Below, one piece after another: positions 54,068-62,065 of a DNA stretch of 64,000 nt. Position 1 is the stretch's first letter, and each line of letters starts with the position of its first letter. The translations under genes and the position numbers were made by a program. Under the pieces are notes generated by a model that was not told the origin of the DNA, did not search any database, and saw only the letters and a list, made by a program, of their open reading frames with translations. The stretch is from Pseudodesulfovibrio sp. (GTDB lineage Bacteria; Desulfobacterota; Desulfovibrionia; Desulfovibrionales; Desulfovibrionaceae): the NCBI GenBank assembly GCA_016342345.1, contig JAEINO010000008.1, positions 21,493 through 85,492 on the forward strand, given 5' to 3'.

Positions 54068-54791
54068 TACCATGTACAAACGCCATGACGGATCGGACAT
54101 CTTCATGCACTGGTTCAATGCCGTGTGCTGGCTGCTGCTTCTGCTTACCGGAATCGGATTGATACAGAATCCGGTTATCGACCCCCTTGGCTCCGGGTAT
54201 CCGGCGGTCTTGCGTTCTCTTGTGGGGGGCGGCGGCAACCTGCTTCTCCTTCATGAGGCTCTCGGCATTCTCTGGATAATCGGATTTCTGGTGTACCTGA
54301 TCATCAATTTCAAGGGAGCACGGTTCTTTCTGGCCGAGGTCTTTGCGATCAGTCCGGCTCGCGACATGCTCTGGATGGTCAAGAAGATGGTTCTCATGAC
54401 CCTTGGCCCCAAGCCTTTGAAAATGTTGGGCATGGACCCGGTGCTGCCGGATCAGGGGTATTACAACATGGGCCAGAAGGCCTTTGCCCAGGCGTCTGTT
54501 GTCGGCGGTGTGGTTATCGCGGTCACGGGCGTGGTCATGTTCCTGTCCGATCGCACCTTTGGTGCTGCGGCAACAGGCATGATCGGATGGGCCGTGACCC
54601 TGCACTTCATTACCGTGGGGCTGGTTTTCGCAGGATTGCTGGTTCACATTTACATGGCGGCCATATCGCCGGAGGAACGGCCCGGTTTCAAGTCCATGTT
54701 TACCGGTGTTGTTCCCGGAGAGTACGCGAAGCATCACCACAGACTGTGGTTCGACAAGGTTCAGTCCGACGACCAGCAGGTCTCGGAATAG
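54060..54791 (+). CDS. Cytochrome b membrane subunit (FdnI/PhsC-like)
   Basis: 243 residues. Membrane helices are expected near residues 16-35, 60-80, 145-165 and 175-200. Histidines that could bind two b haems are in FMHWFNAVCW (near 17), LLHEALG (near 67), and LHFITVGLVFAGLLVHIYM (near 182-197). The family is the gamma subunit of formate dehydrogenase and related enzymes, which exchanges electrons with quinone. It would link the periplasmic molybdoenzyme to the quinone pool. ATG 54060 overlaps the preceding gene by 8 bases. Confidence 0.87.
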   Translation: MSDTMYKRHDGSDIFMHWFNAVCWLLLLLTGIGLIQNPVIDPLGSGYPAVLRSLVGGGGNLLLLHEALGILWIIGFLVYLIINFKGARFFLAEVFAISPARDMLWMVKKMVLMTLGPKPLKMLGMDPVLPDQGYYNMGQKAFAQASVVGGVVIAVTGVVMFLSDRTFGAAATGMIGWAVTLHFITVGLVFAGLLVHIYMAAISPEERPGFKSMFTGVVPGEYAKHHHRLWFDKVQSDDQQVSE

Positions 54792-54872
54792 ATATGGATT
54801 GAAGGAGCCTGTTTCGCCGACGAGGGATGTGCGGGGCGGGTGTTTATGAAACATCTTGGAAGGGAGTGTACA

Positions 54873-55976
54873 ATGAACAGAAAAATTATCGGGATAACCA
54901 TGTTGCTGGTTTTTGCCCTGACGGCGATCTCCGGTGTGGCCCTGGCGGAAGAGAAAAAGACAACGCCCAAATTCAAACAATTTCATTCTTTGGTGGATTA
55001 CAAGTTCGTGGCACAATATGCCAAGATGCCCAAGCCCAAGGGTGTGATGATCATTGATGCCCGGCCTTACAAGCCTAAGTACATCAATGGATACATTCCA
55101 ACCTCGGTTTCCATCCCGGCCAGCCAGTTCGACAAAATGGTTGGACAGCTCCCCGAGAGCAAGGACACAACCCTGATTTTCTATTGCGGCGGTTTTGCGT
55201 GTGGCCTGTCGCACAAGTCAGCCTGGAAGGCGGAAAAACTGGGTTACACGAATGTGCATGTCTATGCCGCTGGTTTCCCGGACTGGAAGAAGAACGCACC
55301 CTATTATTCGGTGGGCCTTGAGGCCGTGAAAAACATGATGGCCAAGGGTGAGAACTACGCTCTGGTGGATGCCCGTCCCTACAAGAAGTACCTGGCTGGC
55401 GCGATCCCGTCCGCAATTGGTATTCCCGAAAAGCAGTTTGCCAAGAAGCGCGGCATGTTGCCCATCGACAAGGCTGAAACAACCCTGATCTACTATTGTG
55501 GCGGCTACAAGTGCGCGCTGTCTCACAAGTCTGCGATCAAGGCGCGTTATCTCGGCTACAAAAAGGTCGTGGTTGCCGAGGCCGGATATCCCGGATGGAA
55601 GGAAATGTACGGTTCTTCCGGCGGTGTCGAAGTTCAGGCTGGTGAAGTCGAAGGTGCCGTGGATACCGAATGGTTGCTGAAGGCTCTCAAGGAGAACCCG
55701 GAATCCATTCTGCTGATCGATGTGCGTGATCCCGAAGAATATGCTGCCGGGCATTTCCCGTCAGCCATCAATATGTCCGTTGACATGGTCGAGAAGAAGG
55801 CCATGGAGATTGCAACGGACAAACCCATCGTTTTCAACTGCTCCACCGGAGCCCGCGCTGGTGAGGCTTTCTATCTGTTCAAGGACATTCGCCCGGATGT
55901 AAAGGATGTTTTCTATCTGGAAGCGACCAATGATTTTGGCGAAGACAACAGTTACAAGGTACATCCCAACAAATAG
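54873..55976 (+). CDS. Periplasmic three-domain rhodanese (sulfurtransferase)
   Basis: 367 residues. The signal peptide ends near residue 25 (GVALA). Three rhodanese domains follow. The first and second have the active-site loop YCGGFACGLSHKSA (near 108) and YCGGYKCALSHKSA (near 208), with a CX4C pair; the third has FNCSTGARAGEAF (near 320) with a single Cys. Rhodaneses carry sulfane sulfur as a Cys persulfide. The protein probably accepts or donates sulfur from thiosulfate or polysulfide handled by the molybdoenzyme. AAGGGAG supports ATG 54873. Confidence 0.9.
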   Translation: MNRKIIGITMLLVFALTAISGVALAEEKKTTPKFKQFHSLVDYKFVAQYAKMPKPKGVMIIDARPYKPKYINGYIPTSVSIPASQFDKMVGQLPESKDTTLIFYCGGFACGLSHKSAWKAEKLGYTNVHVYAAGFPDWKKNAPYYSVGLEAVKNMMAKGENYALVDARPYKKYLAGAIPSAIGIPEKQFAKKRGMLPIDKAETTLIYYCGGYKCALSHKSAIKARYLGYKKVVVAEAGYPGWKEMYGSSGGVEVQAGEVEGAVDTEWLLKALKENPESILLIDVRDPEEYAAGHFPSAINMSVDMVEKKAMEIATDKPIVFNCSTGARAGEAFYLFKDIRPDVKDVFYLEATNDFGEDNSYKVHPNK

Positions 55977-56064
55977 GGAGTGCCCATACCGTGCGGGATC
56001 GGGGGCGGCTAGTGCCACCTCTCTTCCCGGTTCCGCACAGCCCGTGAGGCGAGGAGTGTCTGTT

Positions 56065-57072
56065 ATGCGCGGAAATGGTTTCGTGGTGGCGATGATGCTC
56101 CTCGCTTTGTGTTTTTCCACGTTCTCCGTTTTTGCCGGAGATGACGAAATATGGTGGATGGCAGCGGTCAGCGAGGCGGACAGGGATGGATACAGACTTC
56201 TTGATGGCAAGGGATTGGAACGGCTCCTGGGGTCCGGGGATGGTCCGTTGCTTATCGACGCTCGGGCCGATTATGAATTCGAGGCCGGGCATATTCCCGG
56301 CGCAGTCAATCTGGAATTCGATCTGGGTGATCGCATGGGCCTTTCCGATGCCAAGCGGTCTGCGCTGGCAGAGTTGGTCGGACCGGACAAGCAACGGCTC
56401 ATGGTTGTTTATTGCCGCAGCTTCAGGTGACTGCGAAGCGGCATTGCAGCGCGCTGGGCAGTGCGCATGGGGTACACGAATGTGTACCGGTATCCGGCGG
56501 GATTTCACGGCTGGAAGGAAGCTCTTCCCCAACAGGTGGAAGGTGAGACGTCCGGCCTCAGACCATTGGTCGTTGGTGATGTGTTTCCTGATTGTCGGTT
56601 GGCTGTCCTGAGTGGCGACAGGGATCGTGAATATCTTGGCCTGCCACGAGATGCAAAGTGGCTCTCGTTGTCCGATCTGAATGCCCGTTTTGTTCTTATT
56701 CAGCTCTACAATACCCTGTGCAGCGATTGTGTCAGTGAGACCAAGCTCTTGTCCCGTTTTTACGAGACAGTTGAGGCGGACCCGGTTCTGTCCGGGCAGC
56801 TCAAGGTCATTGGGCTTGGGGTGTTTGACACCAATCAGGATGTGGTGCGGTTCAGGAAGCACTATGGTGTTGCCTATCCGCTCTTTTCGGACCGGCACGG
56901 TCAGATCTTCGAATGTCTGGGGCAGGCGCAGCTGCCGTTGGCCTATCTGGTCCGGGCCAAGGGGGATGGCCACTGGATTATCGAGCTGGTCAGGCGTGGT
57001 TATTTTGTACCGGACGAAACATTTTTGGGTGATCTGAAAGAGGCCGTGATCCGGGCCGAGGGCATTGATTAG
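56065..57072 (+). CDS. Selenocysteine-containing rhodanese-thioredoxin fusion (TGA at 56428-56430 read as Sec)
   Basis: 335 residues when the TGA codon 122 is read through. A signal peptide ends near residue 24 (SVFAG). Residues 45-155 form a rhodanese domain: LLIDARADYEFEAGHIPGA, then VVYCRSFR-Sec-LRSGIAARWAV and MGYTNVYRYPAGFHGW. The Sec aligns with the second Cys of the CX4C loops in the neighbouring protein, with both spacing and downstream residues conserved on each side of the TGA in one frame. From about residue 165 a thioredoxin/AhpC-like domain has NTLCSDCVSE (Cys219, Cys222). GAGGAG lies 8 bases upstream of ATG 56065. Overlaps the chaperone gene by 4 bases convergently. Confidence 0.8.
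56431..56466 (+). promoter_or_regulatory. Bacterial SECIS-like hairpin downstream of TGA
   Basis: GCATTGC (56441-56447) pairs with GCAGTGC (56458-56464), 7 pairs with one G-U. The 10-base loop AGCGCGCTGG begins 17 bases after the TGA and has G at its second position, which meets the bacterial SECIS rules for spacing and loop (16-37 bases, G in first two). The inner bases AG/CU can pair further. It would recruit SelB for Sec insertion. Confidence 0.65.
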
Positions 57073-57770
57073 GGTTTGCCGACTTCTTCAAGCACGGCCA
57101 CGGTGAGGTTTGCGGCATGGAGATAGGCGGGGTGCGGGTCGGCTTGGGCCAGATTCTGGCGGAAGCGGCGTACCCACGGGAGCATGACAGTGCGGGCAAA
57201 GTCCGCGCCACTGGCTGCCAGGGTCGCGTCGCCATCGGTCCAGCCTGTTGAGAGCAGGTGATAGAGGTATTCAAGCTCTATGGAAAGATGATCAGGTGGC
57301 TCATTGGAATCAAGGGACAACTCCAGTCCTGCCTCGGAAAGCCTGGAGCGCATTGCAAGGGCACTCTTGCCCATGGTGCGGGCCGGTCCTTTCAGATGAC
57401 AGGATTCATAGGGTGGGGCTGGAACCGAGCCGCTGGAAGAGATGAAAAGACGGACATATTCTGTCTCAAGGTCGAAGTATTGGTCGGGGTTTTCAGTCGG
57501 GTTTGCGAGAGAGCCTTGCAGGTTCTTTAGTGAATCCGTAAGGTCATTCGGATTCTGAGGGATGCGGTTCAGCAGTTCGGGCACTCCCGTGTTGGCAATG
57601 CCAGACCAGCCCTTGATGTCCGGGCCGCGAAAGATGGCAACGCATAATTCGATGGCATCGAGATGGAAGATTTGTGTATCGGAACAGGGTGTGGCGAAGT
57701 TGGACACAAGCGGATTCCTTCCTTTGTACGCGACGTTTAACTCTGCAATTGTACTGTAAAATCCGTTCAT
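57069..57770 (-). CDS. TorD/DmsD-family molybdoenzyme chaperone
   Basis: 233 residues from ATG 57770 (GGAG 8 bases upstream). The helical family motifs are EYVRLFISSSGSVPAPPYES near residue 105 and DHLSIELEYLYHLLSTG near residue 165, typical of TorD/NarJ chaperones. These bind the Tat signal of a molybdoenzyme and help cofactor insertion; the exported subunit at 51132 is the obvious client. It is divergent from the CsoR-family regulator, with 49 bases between them, and convergent with the Sec protein gene. Confidence 0.82.
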   Translation of the reverse strand: MNGFYSTIAELNVAYKGRNPLVSNFATPCSDTQIFHLDAIELCVAIFRGPDIKGWSGIANTGVPELLNRIPQNPNDLTDSLKNLQGSLANPTENPDQYFDLETEYVRLFISSSGSVPAPPYESCHLKGPARTMGKSALAMRSRLSEAGLELSLDSNEPPDHLSIELEYLYHLLSTGWTDGDATLAASGADFARTVMLPWVRRFRQNLAQADPHPAYLHAANLTVAVLEEVGKP

Positions 57771-57778
57771 CGGCAATG

Positions 57779-57791
57779 CTCCGTATGGGAG
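57779..57791. promoter_or_regulatory. Second, weaker CsoR-type operator candidate
   Basis: CTCC-GTATG-GGAG is an inverted repeat in the spacer between the chaperone and regulator genes. Its core CCGTATGGG (57781-57789) is identical to the centre of the palindrome at 50567-50585. This supports autoregulation, but the arms are short and overlap the chaperone ribosome site. Confidence 0.4.
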
Positions 57792-57819
57792 AGACTGATC
57801 GAACGGCAAGGAGACATAT

Positions 57820-58110
57820 ATGAACGATTCGGAATTGGAACAGGAAAAAATCAAGAAAAACGTGCTGTCGCGCATGAAGCGCATAGAAGGTCAGGTGCGC
57901 GGTATTCAGGGCATGATCGAAGGCGGCAAGGAGTGCGAGGATATTCTTGTTCAGGTCCGGGCCGTGCGATCAGCCCTGCAATCGGCCAACAAGCTTATCC
58001 TGAAACGGTACATGCTCAGGTGCTACTCCGAGGCCGTGAAGAGCGGTGGCACGGAACAGGAAGCCATGGACAAGTTTATCAAGGTACTGACTGGTTTTCT
58101 GGAGAGCTAG
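57820..58110 (+). CDS. CsoR/CstR-family (DUF156) transcriptional repressor
   Basis: 96 residues, all helical. The family core RMKRIEGQVRGIQGMIEG (residues 18-35) is followed by Cys39 and Cys68. Copper-sensing CsoR uses Cys-His-Cys with the His 25 residues after the first Cys; here that residue is Tyr64. Two Cys without the His is the pattern of CstR, which senses persulfides by forming a Cys-Cys di- to tetrasulfide link. With rhodaneses in the locus, sulfane-sulfur sensing is more likely than copper. Ribosome site AAGGAG. Its stop codon lies in the left end of a palindromic element. Confidence 0.88.
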   Translation: MNDSELEQEKIKKNVLSRMKRIEGQVRGIQGMIEGGKECEDILVQVRAVRSALQSANKLILKRYMLRCYSEAVKSGGTEQEAMDKFIKVLTGFLES

Positions 58111-58267
58111 GGAAGCACTGCATAATTGCCCTCTGGCTTCGTTGCTGCAAAAAAAATCAAACCCTAGCGTGCAGGAAGCACGCGTCGACCTTGACTTTTT
58201 TACGCGCCTTGCCAGCGAACAATTCTACAGCACTTCCTGAAGATTGAATTAATCAGCGCTTCCCTAG
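58107..58267 (+). repeat. Palindromic interspersed element with perfect terminal inverted repeats (MITE-like)
   Basis: 161 bases bounded by CTAGGGAAGC (58107-58116) and GCTTCCCTAG (58258-58267), which are exact inverted repeats. The central hairpin is GCGTGC-AGGAA-GCACGC (58167-58183). Flanking arms GCTTCGTTGCTGCAAAAAAA and CTTTTTTACGCGCCTTGCC pair imperfectly, so the whole can fold into a long hairpin. The regulator stop codon TAG falls inside the left repeat. Confidence 0.85.
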
Positions 58268-58289
58268 AGCGAAAGTATTGTTCCGCTGT

Positions 58290-60887
58290 TCAGCCTTGTT
58301 TTGTCAGATGAGCATTCAGGACTTTTTCCAGTTCCTCGATGTTGACGGGTTTTGCCAGATAGTCAGTCATCCCTTCATTGAGAAAGGTATTGCGGTCATC
58401 GCTCATGGCGTGGGCTGTGAGGGCGATGATCGGGATACTCTGCTTTTTGCCGAGGTTCCGGGCTTTGCGGATGCGGCGGGTGGCTTCCACTCCGTTCATG
58501 ATCGGCATCTGGATGTCCATGAGAATCAGATCGAAATTGTTTTGGGCCAGTTGGGAAAGAGCTTCTTCTCCGTTGGTCACGCACACGGCTGAATGGCCCA
58601 GTTTCCCTACGAATTTTTGAATGGCCAGTCGGTTCACACGGTCATCCTCGGCAATGAGAATGTGTTTACGCCCGGGATGTTGCAGGGGTTCGGCCTGTAT
58701 GGGCTCGCAGTCGATTGACGGGTTTTCGGGAATTCCAAAGGGAATGCTGAAGTGGATTGTTGTCCCTTGTCCCCCTTTGCTGATGATGGATATGGACCCC
58801 GTCATCAGATCGGCCAGTCGTTTGACGATGTGCAACCCCAGCCCCGTGCCCTGGAATTTGCGGGTGTATGCTCCGTCCACCTGGGTGAACGCGCCGAAAA
58901 TCTTGTCGAGCATGTCGTCCGGTATGCCAATGCCTGTATCAATGACGGAAAACAGCAATCGGCATGAGCCCGGCCCGGCGTTGTCCAGGCGGGAGACTTC
59001 GACCGCAACAAATCCCGTATCCGTGAACTTGAGGGCATTGCCAACCAGGTTGAACAGCATCTGGCGCAGCCGGGCAGGATCACCTGTCAGGCAGTCGGGC
59101 AGGGCCTTGCTGATTGTGAATGGAAAGCTGATCCCCTTGTCCTCGGCCACGTGACTGAAGGTCTCGCGTACCGAGTCGAGAATGTCATTGGGTCTGAACT
59201 CGACGTTGACCAGCTCCATCTTGCCTGCTTCCACCTTGGAGAGGTCGAGGATATCGCTCAGCAACTGCGTCAGGTTCTTGCAGGAAGTGAGGGCCGTGTC
59301 CACATACTCCCGGTGTTCCGGGCTCAGGTCTCCCATGGTCAGAAGTTGCATCATGCCCATGGCCCCGTTGAGGGGCGTTCGAAGTTCGTGGCTCATGTTG
59401 GCCAGGAATTCACTTTTGGCGAGACTGGCGGCTTCGGCTTTTTCCTTGGCTGTCAGCAACTCGGCCTCGATGGCCTTGCGGTCGGTGATATCCTGAATGG
59501 ACCCGATACGCTTGGATGGCTTGCCATCCTCGGTAAATTCCAATGTATAGAGGCACAAGGCGTGGCGATAGTTGTCTTTGCCCAAGGGTTTGAATCGGAA
59601 CTCGAAGCCACGGTTTAAGGCATCAGGGGATTCGGCATTGAAGCCGCGTAGGTACACTGTGCGATCATCCGGGTGGATGAGTTCCATTAATTCGTCAAAA
59701 CAGGGTGCTTCCGTATCAGGGGTATGACCCAGAAGTTTGGACATGCCGTTGGACCATTTGCCAACTCCGGTAATCATGTCCCGCTCAAAGCTGCCTATGT
59801 TGGCAATCTCCTGCGCCCGGTTCAGACGTTGTTCACTGTCCAGGAGTTTTTCTTGCGCATCGATTCGGGCCTTCATGGATTCGTTGAGTTCCCGATTGAG
59901 AACCACGATGGAACTGTACCGCCAGATGATCACCATTATGATGCTCAAGGTCAGGATGGCACTTCCGGTGGCCAGAATTCGGACCGTGGTCCAGAATGGC
60001 TCGGGTACTCCGTACCATTTGAGATAGGTCTTCTGGAAGGATTTGGAGCCAACATAGGCACTTAACGCGGTGCCAAGGCGTTTTGCCAGATCCGTGTCGA
60101 GCTTGCGCAGCATGTATCCCCGAGACACTTCCATGAGCGGCTGGCCGACAACTTGTATCTTGTTTTCAACTTCGATTCTTTGGGCTTTTTTCCAGAGCAT
60201 CGGTTCGGAGAAGATAAAGCCGTCAACCGTGCCAGCCAGCAGGCTGAACAGTGCTTCGTCAACGGTGTTGAATGCAACAGGCTGTAGTGCCATGTTCTTT
60301 TGGATCTGGGCTTGAACAGCACAATTGTTGATGACGGCGATGGGGTGGCCGGTCAGGTCGTCAATGGATCTGATGTTGCTGGAATTCTTGCGGATAAAAC
60401 AGGAAATAGGGATGGTTTCGAATGGTAGCGTGAAGAGGAATTCGGCTTTGCGTTTGGGGGTGATGCCAACCCCGGGTACGAGATCGGCCCGGCCTGTACG
60501 AACTGCTTCAATGGCTTCTGCCATGTCTTCGACCAGCAGGAAGTCATATTCTATTTTGCTGGACGAGGCTACGGCGCGGAATATGTCGATGGCAAACCCG
60601 GTGGGCTCTCCATTGCTGTCGAGAGCATAGAGCGGCTGAAAGTCTGTAGGCACGGCAACCGTGACATGATTTCTGTTCGGTTCGGCGTGGGCTGGCGCGA
60701 GCAGGAAGAGGCTGACACACATTCCGGCAATCAGGAACAGACTCGCGCGGCAGAGAGTCTGTCCAATTTGTTCTGGTGTAGGAAAATCCTGTGGCGATCT
60801 TGCACTCAAACTATTCTCAACAGTCTGCCAGATTGATTGTGTCCGTATTCTGGAGCGGTCAAGAGCCGTTTGAATTGTTATACCCAT
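58290..60887 (-). CDS. Hybrid sensor histidine kinase with periplasmic solute-binding domain
   Basis: 865 residues. A membrane/signal segment near 50-68 is followed by a family 3 solute-binding domain (about 72-300; PLYALDSNGEPTGFAIDIF), a transmembrane helix near 308-328, a PAS domain (about 355-475), HisKA with phosphoacceptor NMSHELRTPLNGAMG (near 500), an HATPase (GTGLGLHIVKRLADL near 690) and a receiver with LILMDIQMP (near 795). It senses a periplasmic ligand, probably an amino acid-like molecule, and signals to an unlinked output protein. No adjacent response regulator. Confidence 0.92.
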   Translation of the reverse strand: MGITIQTALDRSRIRTQSIWQTVENSLSARSPQDFPTPEQIGQTLCRASLFLIAGMCVSLFLLAPAHAEPNRNHVTVAVPTDFQPLYALDSNGEPTGFAIDIFRAVASSSKIEYDFLLVEDMAEAIEAVRTGRADLVPGVGITPKRKAEFLFTLPFETIPISCFIRKNSSNIRSIDDLTGHPIAVINNCAVQAQIQKNMALQPVAFNTVDEALFSLLAGTVDGFIFSEPMLWKKAQRIEVENKIQVVGQPLMEVSRGYMLRKLDTDLAKRLGTALSAYVGSKSFQKTYLKWYGVPEPFWTTVRILATGSAILTLSIIMVIIWRYSSIVVLNRELNESMKARIDAQEKLLDSEQRLNRAQEIANIGSFERDMITGVGKWSNGMSKLLGHTPDTEAPCFDELMELIHPDDRTVYLRGFNAESPDALNRGFEFRFKPLGKDNYRHALCLYTLEFTEDGKPSKRIGSIQDITDRKAIEAELLTAKEKAEAASLAKSEFLANMSHELRTPLNGAMGMMQLLTMGDLSPEHREYVDTALTSCKNLTQLLSDILDLSKVEAGKMELVNVEFRPNDILDSVRETFSHVAEDKGISFPFTISKALPDCLTGDPARLRQMLFNLVGNALKFTDTGFVAVEVSRLDNAGPGSCRLLFSVIDTGIGIPDDMLDKIFGAFTQVDGAYTRKFQGTGLGLHIVKRLADLMTGSISIISKGGQGTTIHFSIPFGIPENPSIDCEPIQAEPLQHPGRKHILIAEDDRVNRLAIQKFVGKLGHSAVCVTNGEEALSQLAQNNFDLILMDIQMPIMNGVEATRRIRKARNLGKKQSIPIIALTAHAMSDDRNTFLNEGMTDYLAKPVNIEELEKVLNAHLTKQG

Positions 60888-61003
60888 TGCGCATCATATC
60901 CTTTGTGACCTGTTCCGAGCCTTTTTGACGACTCAAAAGTTACTACGTCAAAGCGGATACGACGTGCAACCCTGTTATATCTGCGGATTGTGAATGAAGC
61001 GGA

Positions 61004-61912
61004 CTATTCGCCTAGTCCTATGGTCCGCAGGAAACCCGGGTCTTCAGTCCAGCCTTCACGTACTTTGACCCATATTTCCAGGTGGATCTTGGTCCCGACA
61101 AGTTCGGCAATATCCTTTCTCGCATCAGTGCCGATTTGCTTAAGATTCGAGCCTTGCTTCCCGATGATCATGCCCTTGTGGCTCTTGCGGGAGGTGTAGA
61201 TGATCGCGTTGACCAGCACCATGTCATCCCGGCTTGTTTCGTCCCAGACTTCTATTTCTACTGCAGTGGAATAGGGGAGTTCCTGCCTGAGGGAGTAGAA
61301 CAGCTTTTCGCGGATGATTTCCGAGGCCATGAAACGGAGCGGAGCCGTGGATATCTGGTCTTCCGGGAACATGGCCGGTCCTTCGGGGACGAAGGCGAGT
61401 ATGCGTTTGAGCAGGTCTTCGGTTCCCTGTCCCCTGAGGGCGGATACCGGGATATATTCGGCTTTGGGCCAGAGTTCGGCGATGCGGCTCAGAACCGGCA
61501 GTAGTTTGGGCTTGTCCTTGACGCGGTCGATCTTGTTTACGGCGACCAGTACCGGCCTGCCGGATTCGGCAATGGGCTTGACCAGCGGGGCGATTTCCTT
61601 TTCCAGCAGATTCGGCTTGGTGGAATAGAGATAGGCATCGATAAGGACGACCACCACGTCGGCACTGGACAGCGCGCTCCAGGCGGATTCGAGCAGGAAT
61701 CTATTCATTTTGCCGCGCAGTTGATGGATGCCCGGTGTATCAAGAAAGACTATTTGCGAATCATCAGTTGTCAGAATGCCGCTGATCCGATTTCGCGTGG
61801 TCTGCGGTTTGGGCGACACAATGGCCACCTTTTGTCCCAGATACTGGTTCATGAGTGTGCTTTTCCCCGCATTGGGGGGGCCTATGAGGGCTACCATTCC
61901 GAATTTGTGCAT
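61004..61912 (-). CDS. era: GTPase Era
   Basis: 302 residues. G1 GPPNAGKST near residue 11, the switch region PQTTRNRI near 36, G3 DTPGIHQL near 58, G4 NKID near 122, and a C-terminal KH domain with the [12 protein letters not shown] loop near 245. Era is a ribosome assembly GTPase that binds 16S rRNA near its 3' end. The size and motif spacing are typical. The gene upstream on the same strand is the B12-radical SAM gene, 153 bases away. Confidence 0.95.
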   Translation of the reverse strand: MHKFGMVALIGPPNAGKSTLMNQYLGQKVAIVSPKPQTTRNRISGILTTDDSQIVFLDTPGIHQLRGKMNRFLLESAWSALSSADVVVVLIDAYLYSTKPNLLEKEIAPLVKPIAESGRPVLVAVNKIDRVKDKPKLLPVLSRIAELWPKAEYIPVSALRGQGTEDLLKRILAFVPEGPAMFPEDQISTAPLRFMASEIIREKLFYSLRQELPYSTAVEIEVWDETSRDDMVLVNAIIYTSRKSHKGMIIGKQGSNLKQIGTDARKDIAELVGTKIHLEIWVKVREGWTEDPGFLRTIGLGE

Positions 61913-62065
61913 ATCCGCCTCGAGCTAGGGCTCCATGCCCGTATTGATGTGTGGCCGAATCGACCACGGTCCAACGCCTATCGGCCTTTGGAGGAAAAGA
62001 CAACACCTAATCGAGCCTCGGGCCTGTGCGATGCCGTCAACCTTTGGCCCTACAGCATACAATAC

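Noticed and set aside
53964..55214. 416-residue minus-strand ORF
   Set aside because: It crosses three well-supported plus-strand genes and shows no family resemblance.
56401..56480. Reading the rhodanese-thioredoxin gene as two genes or as a frameshifted pseudogene
   Set aside because: Both halves are in the same frame. A frameshift explanation needs two compensating indels, and the in-frame residues LRSGIAARWAV already fit the rhodanese pattern, so a Sec codon is simpler.
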